Source of the DNA: Hofstenia miamia
Lineage: Eukaryota > Xenacoelomorpha > Acoela
Length of the DNA: 64,000 nucleotides
NCBI GenBank assembly: GCA_004352715.1
Contig: SCFE01000060.1
Span: 1,674,463 to 1,738,462 of the forward strand
Direction of reading: 5' to 3'
The position numbers and the translations under genes were made by a program. The notes under the pieces are model-generated. The model was not told the origin of the DNA and made no database searches. It saw nothing but the letters and a program-made list of their open reading frames with translations. Below are positions 56,574 to 64,000 of the stretch, piece after piece. Within the stretch, counting starts at the first letter, position 1, and each line of letters opens with the position of its first letter.

Positions 56574-57013
56574 TGAGTTCCTGGATATGCATGTCTACCT
56601 TCGAATGTCGATCCTGTCTTCCATCCTCTCTGTTTTACCTAAATAAGTTGGAGTAAGTTAAGTAGTTAAAAAGGCTCACACATATTAAATTAAGTTAATA
56701 AACCAAACACTTATTGTAAAGGAGAGAATTAGAAAAGTGCCAACTCCGCTTACTGTTTTATCTGAGAAAAGTAATAGTTTTTCTACAAATGATACACTAA
56801 TGGTGGATTGGCCTGATTCTACATGGCTACCGTGACAGGCACTTGAAGAGTGTGCAGGAAGGAGAGGATTGTACAGTGGAAACACAGATGGTGTAAATAG
56901 TTACAAACAAGAAGTATTACTAATGAGTGAGTCAAGATAGTTGTTTATTCTCGCTCATTGTAAATTAAGTAACACAAACAAAAAGACGACGAGCAATAGT
57001 AACCGTTAGTACA
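56574..57013 (+). mobile_element. 5' LTR / leader of LTR retrotransposon copy A
   Basis: The segment begins tgagttcctggatatgcatg at the gap edge and ends gttagtaca. It corresponds to 60739-60294 on the minus strand, where it begins TGTGTTCC. It contains AATAAA at 56697-56702, as LTRs usually do. No second LTR is present, so the boundary between LTR and leader is inferred from TG...CA tips only. A primer-binding site is not clear. Confidence 0.6.
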
Positions 57014-57459
57014 ATGCCACTGGTAAAGGAGATCATTATACAATTGCCTCTAGTAACTATGAAGATGGTAAATTCACGAAAGAAGCAAAGGGCTAAAGCC
57101 AAAACACAGAGAACACCCCAAAACCAAACAACCCCAGCGATTGTTAATACATCCCCCGATAGTCAGAATTCCCCAACAGAGATAATTTTGCAACCAGAAA
57201 AAGAGAATGCAGAATTCTTGATAACCGAACTAACGAAAATAATAGAGAAAGATGAGAGTTAATGTTACAAATAGAAAACTTAACTCAAAGAATGTTTGAA
57301 ATAGAGTTAGCAAATGCTGAAAAGGATAAACGGATTGAAGAAATCACGCAAGACACTAGTTCAAGGTTAACAGAACAAAGGAATGTTTTTCAAAAACAGA
57401 TCGAAAAATTGGTAGAAGCAAACAAAGAGATAAAGACGCAAAGCGAGAACTTACAAAAA
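57014..57459 (+). pseudogene. Gag N-terminal fragment, LTR retrotransposon copy A
   Basis: Reads MPLVKEIIIQLPLVTMKM, then a basic segment (NSRKKQRAKAKTQRTPQNQT). After a deletion near 57250 that shifts frame, the reading continues in another frame with LQIENLTQRMFEIELANAEK, a coiled coil. It stops at the 1000-N gap. It is close to copy B on the opposite strand; the deletion relative to copy B (around NNNNERREL) is what breaks the frame. Confidence 0.8.
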
Positions 57460-58459
57460 NNNNNNNNNNNNNNNNNNNNNNNNNNNNNNNNNNNNNNNNN
57501 NNNNNNNNNNNNNNNNNNNNNNNNNNNNNNNNNNNNNNNNNNNNNNNNNNNNNNNNNNNNNNNNNNNNNNNNNNNNNNNNNNNNNNNNNNNNNNNNNNNN
57601 NNNNNNNNNNNNNNNNNNNNNNNNNNNNNNNNNNNNNNNNNNNNNNNNNNNNNNNNNNNNNNNNNNNNNNNNNNNNNNNNNNNNNNNNNNNNNNNNNNNN
57701 NNNNNNNNNNNNNNNNNNNNNNNNNNNNNNNNNNNNNNNNNNNNNNNNNNNNNNNNNNNNNNNNNNNNNNNNNNNNNNNNNNNNNNNNNNNNNNNNNNNN
57801 NNNNNNNNNNNNNNNNNNNNNNNNNNNNNNNNNNNNNNNNNNNNNNNNNNNNNNNNNNNNNNNNNNNNNNNNNNNNNNNNNNNNNNNNNNNNNNNNNNNN
57901 NNNNNNNNNNNNNNNNNNNNNNNNNNNNNNNNNNNNNNNNNNNNNNNNNNNNNNNNNNNNNNNNNNNNNNNNNNNNNNNNNNNNNNNNNNNNNNNNNNNN
58001 NNNNNNNNNNNNNNNNNNNNNNNNNNNNNNNNNNNNNNNNNNNNNNNNNNNNNNNNNNNNNNNNNNNNNNNNNNNNNNNNNNNNNNNNNNNNNNNNNNNN
58101 NNNNNNNNNNNNNNNNNNNNNNNNNNNNNNNNNNNNNNNNNNNNNNNNNNNNNNNNNNNNNNNNNNNNNNNNNNNNNNNNNNNNNNNNNNNNNNNNNNNN
58201 NNNNNNNNNNNNNNNNNNNNNNNNNNNNNNNNNNNNNNNNNNNNNNNNNNNNNNNNNNNNNNNNNNNNNNNNNNNNNNNNNNNNNNNNNNNNNNNNNNNN
58301 NNNNNNNNNNNNNNNNNNNNNNNNNNNNNNNNNNNNNNNNNNNNNNNNNNNNNNNNNNNNNNNNNNNNNNNNNNNNNNNNNNNNNNNNNNNNNNNNNNNN
58401 NNNNNNNNNNNNNNNNNNNNNNNNNNNNNNNNNNNNNNNNNNNNNNNNNNNNNNNNNNN
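57460..58459. other. Assembly gap (exactly 1000 N)
   Basis: The round size suggests an arbitrary scaffold join. Both inverted retrotransposon halves run into it. Confidence 0.99.
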
Positions 58460-60294
58460 ACTATTTCTTCTTGGACTGATATAGTTTTGTTTGTGTAATC
58501 GATGATGCACTTATTATACATCAGAAAGTCATTTTCCAATATCACCTCATAGGGCAGTGAATTTTTTTCTGTATTGATGACCGTACATGTTTGCAAAAAC
58601 GTGGTATTAGCAATAATTTACCTTTAGTATCAATATAGTCTCCCAATGCATTTAGTAATCTGCTCTTTTCACTTTCCAATTTTCTATTATCAAATCCTAT
58701 TTTCGCCGCACATTCATCAGTAATAATTGATATTACTGCTCCCATATCTATAGTTGCTTTGACCATCACTCCGTTTATTACAACTGTAATTGTATTAGTC
58801 TTGATTAGGTCTGTTACAATTAACACGGGTGCACGGTTTACCGGAGGCTGCACTCCCTCTAATTTAAAGTATCATCTTTTGTTTCTTCTGTTTGTTCCAA
58901 TTCGTCTTCATCATCTAATAGGTCTTCCTCATCAAAATATGCTTCTTCCTCCTTGATAAAGTTAATCTGTCGTTTACAATATTTCTTCATATGACCTTTC
59001 TTTCCGCATGTCTGGCATTTTAGATCTTCTCTATTTATGCGTTTTACCATTCCATCTTTCAGCTTTATCTTTATGATCTCGTCCTTAGATTTTCCATCGT
59101 CCTCTTTTCTTGTTTTATTTGTTCCACTTACCATTGCTGGTATCACTTTTGTTGTTGACGATTTTTCGTTAATTAGGGCATTATTTTCCATCATGACTTG
59201 TATTCCTAGACCTTTCCTTATCATTCTTTCCAGAGATTCGTCGGCATCACATTTTTATAATCTGATTTGGTTTCTAAGTCCAGCACCAAATAATGCTGGT
59301 AAGCTGCTCCTCCTAAATATAAAGGGAATCTTGCCGCTGCCTGCTTTTGTATTACTTTCCTTTCTTTCATACTCATTTCAAACATTTGAATCCATTGTTT
59401 GAATGTAGGCGAATAGCTATCCACTCTCCCCATAAATTTCGGGAGTATTGCTTTGCATGCTGGTGTCTCACTATCTTCTTCTTCCAATAGTATTGTTTCT
59501 TCATATATCAGCTTTATTTCCGTAGTACTTTTACATTTCTCCTTAACTTGTTTTGTTATATTTACCACTAACTTTTCAACAAATTCGTCTTCTGTCTGAC
59601 AATTTTTGTATATTTCAGCTTGTCCTTCCTCCATTGGTACGCTTCCAATTAACTTTTCCAGTTCTTGAATTACTGTGTTCTTTATTACTTTGACACTATT
59701 TTTCTCTTCCTCTATTGTTTCTTTGTTTGTTAATGACGTTAATCGGATTTTATCCTTCAAATTGTCTATTTGAAGTTGCTTTAAAATGTTGTCTTCTCTT
59801 AAGTTAACATTCTCCTCAGACATTTGGGTAATCATTTTTTGTAGATTCTCGCTTTGCATCTTTATCTCCTTGTTTGCCTCTATCAATTTTTCAATTTGTT
59901 TTTGGAAAACGTTCCTTTGTTCTGTTAACCTTGAACTAGTGTCTTGTGTAATTTCTTCGATCCGTTTATCCTTTTCAGCATTCACTAATTCTATTTCAAA
60001 CATCCTTTGAGTTAAGTTTTCTATTTGTAACATCAACTCACGTCTTTCATTGTTATTATTTTCTATTATTTTCATTAATTCGGTTGTCGAAAATTCTGCA
60101 TCTTCTTTTTCTTGTTGCAAGACTATCTCTGTTGGGGAATTTTGACTCTTGGGGGATGTATTAACAATCGCTGGGGTTGTTTGATTTTGGGGTGTCCTCT
60201 GCGTTTTGGCTTTAGCCCTTTGCTTCTTTCTTGAATTTACCATTTTCATAATTACTAGAGGCAATTGTATAATGGTGTCCTTCACCAGTATCAT
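58460..60294 (-). pseudogene. Gag and protease of LTR retrotransposon copy B
   Basis: From ATG at 60294 a 357-codon frame encodes Gag. It has a basic N terminus, a long coiled coil (about residues 80-210) and a capsid-like part from about residue 283 (LPKFMGRVDSYSPTFKQW, then RFPLYLGGAAYQHY). A one-base shift near 59250 leads to a 121-codon frame with a CCHC zinc knuckle (C-X2-C-X4-H-X4-C, residues 70-83) and an acidic tail. Then TTTAAAT and TAG (58868-58859) precede a -1 frame with a retropepsin-like domain: VKATIDMGAVISII, where the usual D-T/S-G-A reads DMGA. After another shift at a T run, VILENDFLMYNKCIIDYTN follows (flap-side ILG-DFL normally). RT and integrase are absent, lost in the gap. 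The Gag/CCHC/PR order fits Ty3/gypsy-type elements. Confidence 0.85.
58859..58868 (-). promoter_or_regulatory. Candidate -1 ribosomal frameshift site
   Basis: On the minus strand the zero frame reads T TTA AAT TAG. This is the X XXY YYZ heptamer TTTAAAT followed at once by the Gag stop. Slipping back one base continues as Leu-Glu-Gly-Val-Gln-Pro-Pro into the protease frame, so the geometry fits -1 programmed frameshifting. I did not test for a downstream pseudoknot. Confidence 0.55.
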
Positions 60295-60739
60295 GTACTA
60301 ACGGTTACTACTGCTCGTCATCTTCTTGCTTGTTTACTTACTTTATAATGAGCAAGAAGAAACAACTATCTTAACCCACTCATAGTAATAATTCTTGTTC
60401 GTAACTTTTCATACTCTTTCATTGACTATTACACCATCTGTGTTTCTCTCCTTTGTGCACGCTCTTCAAGCGCCTGTCACGGATGCCATGTAGAATCATG
60501 TCAATCCGCCGTGAGTGTGTTACTTATAGAAAAACTGTTACTTTTCACAGATTAAACATTAAGCGGAGTTGACACTTTTCCGATTTCTCTCCTTTCTAAT
60601 AAGTGTTCGGTTTATTAAACTAATTTAATATACAAGAGCCCTTTTAGCTACTTAATTCACTCCAACTTATTTAGATAAAACAGAGATAATGGAAGACAGG
60701 ATCGACACTCGAAAGTAGACATGCATATCCAGGAACACA
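60294..60739 (-). mobile_element. 5' LTR / leader of LTR retrotransposon copy B
   Basis: The minus strand begins TGTGTTCCTGG and ends GTTAGTACA, 446 bases, inverted relative to 56574-57013 and similar along its whole length by eye. AATAAA is conserved. The terminal CA overlaps the first ATG, so either the true LTR ends earlier or translation starts at a downstream Met (MKMVNSRKK). Confidence 0.65.
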
Positions 60740-61394
60740 TCCGCCAGCTGCATCTTACCAATGGAACCGCCTCTGTGAGATAGAGACCAACAAAGGAATG
60801 GTTATGTGAATAGCTAACTCAGTGTGATGGGATTTGCAACTACTTAAGAATTTAGTGCATTGAATGTTTTTGTTATTATGAATTGATGCAATAAACAAAG
60901 TAATGCAACCGTGCTGCTGAAATAGCTTATTATGAAGCCTTACATGTAATAACCCTACATATATAGAAATAAATAATAGCTCTTTATACATGTAAACAAT
61001 CAATGCCGCCAGCGGAAACTTATGACTAGAAGTCATCCAGAGGTCCACTGTACAAAACAATGAGCAACTTGTTGTGACTATTAAATAAACTATCTGTAAT
61101 AGAATATAAAGATACAATCTAAATAACTGTCTAAATATAAACACTATTAAATCATCAATCGTCATGTAGTGTAATGAATGTAATAAATAACCTAAGTTCA
61201 TCAATAAGAGAGTTAACATGTAAAGCCTACTGGCTGCAATAATAATATCAGACAAGCAAGGACACTTAGGAAAGCTATAACAGTAAAAAACTCCTATACC
61301 TAACCATAACCTAAGAGCACACCAGGTAACTACAGCTGTCGCCCTCCCTGCTGTGGAATAGCTATTAGGAGTCTGCTCCAGCAGACCTTTAACC
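60740..61394. other. Flank of LTR element, no recognised gene
   Basis: The minus strand stays open for about 213 codons, but the translation is dominated by Leu, Ile, Tyr and Ser and matches nothing recognised. I treat it as non-coding. The 61321-61394 end is GC-richer and may belong to another repeat. Confidence 0.4.
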
Positions 61395-62394
61395 NNNNNN
61401 NNNNNNNNNNNNNNNNNNNNNNNNNNNNNNNNNNNNNNNNNNNNNNNNNNNNNNNNNNNNNNNNNNNNNNNNNNNNNNNNNNNNNNNNNNNNNNNNNNNN
61501 NNNNNNNNNNNNNNNNNNNNNNNNNNNNNNNNNNNNNNNNNNNNNNNNNNNNNNNNNNNNNNNNNNNNNNNNNNNNNNNNNNNNNNNNNNNNNNNNNNNN
61601 NNNNNNNNNNNNNNNNNNNNNNNNNNNNNNNNNNNNNNNNNNNNNNNNNNNNNNNNNNNNNNNNNNNNNNNNNNNNNNNNNNNNNNNNNNNNNNNNNNNN
61701 NNNNNNNNNNNNNNNNNNNNNNNNNNNNNNNNNNNNNNNNNNNNNNNNNNNNNNNNNNNNNNNNNNNNNNNNNNNNNNNNNNNNNNNNNNNNNNNNNNNN
61801 NNNNNNNNNNNNNNNNNNNNNNNNNNNNNNNNNNNNNNNNNNNNNNNNNNNNNNNNNNNNNNNNNNNNNNNNNNNNNNNNNNNNNNNNNNNNNNNNNNNN
61901 NNNNNNNNNNNNNNNNNNNNNNNNNNNNNNNNNNNNNNNNNNNNNNNNNNNNNNNNNNNNNNNNNNNNNNNNNNNNNNNNNNNNNNNNNNNNNNNNNNNN
62001 NNNNNNNNNNNNNNNNNNNNNNNNNNNNNNNNNNNNNNNNNNNNNNNNNNNNNNNNNNNNNNNNNNNNNNNNNNNNNNNNNNNNNNNNNNNNNNNNNNNN
62101 NNNNNNNNNNNNNNNNNNNNNNNNNNNNNNNNNNNNNNNNNNNNNNNNNNNNNNNNNNNNNNNNNNNNNNNNNNNNNNNNNNNNNNNNNNNNNNNNNNNN
62201 NNNNNNNNNNNNNNNNNNNNNNNNNNNNNNNNNNNNNNNNNNNNNNNNNNNNNNNNNNNNNNNNNNNNNNNNNNNNNNNNNNNNNNNNNNNNNNNNNNNN
62301 NNNNNNNNNNNNNNNNNNNNNNNNNNNNNNNNNNNNNNNNNNNNNNNNNNNNNNNNNNNNNNNNNNNNNNNNNNNNNNNNNNNNNNNNNNNNNN
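61395..62394. other. Assembly gap (exactly 1000 N)
   Basis: Round-sized gap. The coding family at 62395 is cut by its right edge. Confidence 0.99.
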
Positions 62395-64000
62395 GTATCA
62401 AAGAAGCTTCAGTCTAACATAGAAGAAACGCTAAAAGTAGCCAAGAAATATAAAACTAGAGTAATAATAGTTGTCACACAGAAAGAAGATGAACTTCCAA
62501 AATGTATAAAGGAAATGGAAATAAAATTGGATAACCTATTTACGTTGAGCAGTGGAACACTTAAAATATTGGAGCTCATAAAGGTGGATCTGCAAATCAA
62601 TGAAATGGCGCTGGCGGAAAGAATTATGGTAGAACCAAAAATCGCGATCAATATGTACTATCAGACAAGGACGATGGAGTTGTTAGGAATAACCAAAAAT
62701 TTAGAAGAAACTGGAAACATATTCCTAAAGTGTAGCTTAAACCAAGCGCCCAAACACTTAGAGAAAATAGCAATGGTATGGTCAGAAATCAAAGCGGACA
62801 ACCCAACCCACGAAGAATGGCCAATGATCGACATACAATCACCAACAAAGAAATACCACAAAAGCACAGAAGCTATACTGTATGAAGTTAGGCAGGCGTA
62901 CGAAATGGAAGCCAAATGAAATTTTAAAACGCAAATGTTCAAAGAGATCAATGCACCGGAGATTAGAGCAAGAACTGCGATATGGATACTGATGATGAGA
63001 GGCTATTGGTAGAAATCAGGGGTCGAAGAGAATGGAAAAACAACATAGTGCAGAGAATATTTGGTGAGGTCTACGAATGCAAGACGAAATTGTTAATTAA
63101 AGTACTGTGCACTGAGGTGTTTACGATACAAGATATTGATGAATTATTGGAACCTCAGAACCAAATAGCAGTGGATATTGAGTGTATTACCTCAAAAATA
63201 GTAATAAAACCTGAAAAGGCGCAAAGCTTGATGAAAAATGGATTAATGGACACCTTTTGGGAGAACATCAAGAAATCCAAGAATAACTACCCTGCTACAT
63301 TTGGGATGGCTACAACAGCAGACATGCAAGGTACATACAAAGCTATAGAAGAGAAGAAAATGACAACAATTTAAATATACGCAGCCACCAACAATTTTTA
63401 TACCAATGTTGCTACCGACTTGGCGATTAAAAGATAAAAAGGCAGCCAAAGCGATGTGGCATGAAGAAAATACTTACGTTAACAATAGACAAGCAGCAGA
63501 GAAGATTGTTAATGATGAGGATTATAAAAAGTCAAAAGAACTCCTATTAAAGAATGATAACAAGGAGAGGATTTTCATAGAAGGACAAGTAATGCCCTAT
63601 GATCTGTACAAGGAAGGAAAACCAATATGTAAGCAGATCAAGAAAGTCCGCAATGAAATTGAAAAATGATCTACACAAACAGTAATACTGTTTTCAGGAA
63701 TCAACGACATTGTATGGGGAGAACTTTGGAGCTCACAGTATCGGTATTACGACGTAATGCGAAGAGTGGAGATTATTACCATGGTGAGACTAGGAAAAAA
63801 CGAACCAGAAAACATCAGTGAAGAAGAAGTGGTAGAAAATATAAGTGCTTTTTACAACAAAGCATCTATATCAAAATCGTTAAGATCAACGTACGAATTC
63901 TTTTATCCAAACACCACAATTCATCCCAATCTAGCATATACAAGTAGAATCGACGCAATCATGACACTAATGATAGCAATAAAAGGAATGAAACTGTATC
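62395..64000 (+). pseudogene. Unclassified coding family (copy 2), partial at both ends
   Basis: A nearly continuous reading of over 500 codons with few breaks: TGA at 62917, a frame change near 62985, another near 63365 and TGA at 63667. Segment 1 (from the gap) reads VAKKYKTRVIIVVTQKEDEL and continues as helical, Lys/Glu-rich protein. Segment 2 holds NNYPATFGMATTADMQGTYK. Segment 3 begins QPPTIFIPMLLPTWRLKDKK. Segment 4 contains RIFIEGQVMPYDLYKEGKP, VILFSGINDIVWG and, near the window edge, NTTIHPNLAYTSRIDAIMTL. The last two resemble block III (GxND) and block V (HPN) of SGNH hydrolases, but the usual GDS serine block is not clear. Homology to 1-1055 shows it is a repeated family. The base composition is purine-rich on this strand. 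Product unknown. Confidence 0.6.

Noticed and set aside
56685-56885. Minus-strand 66-codon frame in the LTR of copy A
   Set aside because: Antisense within the LTR/leader; the equivalent region of copy B does not preserve it as a gene.
60755-61394. Long open minus-strand frame of about 213 codons
   Set aside because: It has no start within the visible sequence, runs from a gap, and its translation is dominated by Leu/Ile/Tyr/Ser without a recognisable domain. It lies in the flank of an LTR element. I treat it as chance.

Overview
The window looks like AT-rich nuclear DNA from an invertebrate animal. The evidence is one spliced gene with GT-AG introns, a TATA box and an AATAAA signal, many (TA)n microsatellites, and a dense mixture of decayed metazoan transposable elements. 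The species cannot be read from the sequence. There is no prokaryotic gene organisation. At least eight N gaps are present: three lie inside (TA)n arrays and two are exactly 1000 N. Three small-N joints sit between near-identical neighbouring segments, so part of the local duplication is probably assembly artefact.

Layout. 1-1055: decayed copy of an unclassified coding family whose better preserved relative closes the window (62395-64000). 2042-5216: N-joined duplications. 3148-6861: two minus-strand non-LTR retrotransposon remnants with a restriction-like endonuclease and a (TAA)n tail. 9005-11290: THAP/P-element-like transposase remnant carrying a GC-rich MITE. 11494-12355: hAT-type remnant (minus). 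12385-13989: full-length but dead Tc1-like element. 14090-14791: GC-rich, hairpin-rich island between 30-bp perfect direct repeats. 15832-18290: two copies of a dispersed repeat, one split by a 1.84-kb hAT-type element with an 8-bp target duplication.

20276-29750 (minus) holds the only host gene I could assemble. It has three exons, predicts a 210-residue secreted protein, and has phase-1 introns, a TATA box and a polyadenylation signal. Its introns hold a mariner remnant, a Tc1-like element (23717-25073), a broken Penelope-like element with RT and GIY-YIG parts, and a P-like fragment. 30614-34510 has Penelope-like termini next to (TA)n and a piggyBac-type MITE. 40399-44237 contains a second, better preserved P-element-like remnant with its THAP domain, between 30-bp inverted repeats. 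50686-51069 is a possible solo LTR and 53255-54014 is a 760-bp TIR element at TA.

56574-60739 holds two inverted 5' halves of one LTR retrotransposon (coiled-coil/capsid/zinc-knuckle Gag, then protease) facing each other across a 1000-N gap. The Gag-protease junction of the minus copy carries a textbook -1 slippery heptamer followed at once by a stop codon. The most unusual items are the unclassified coding family at the two window ends, with possible SGNH-hydrolase blocks, and the GC-rich structured island. The three-exon secreted-protein gene is the best-supported host gene.
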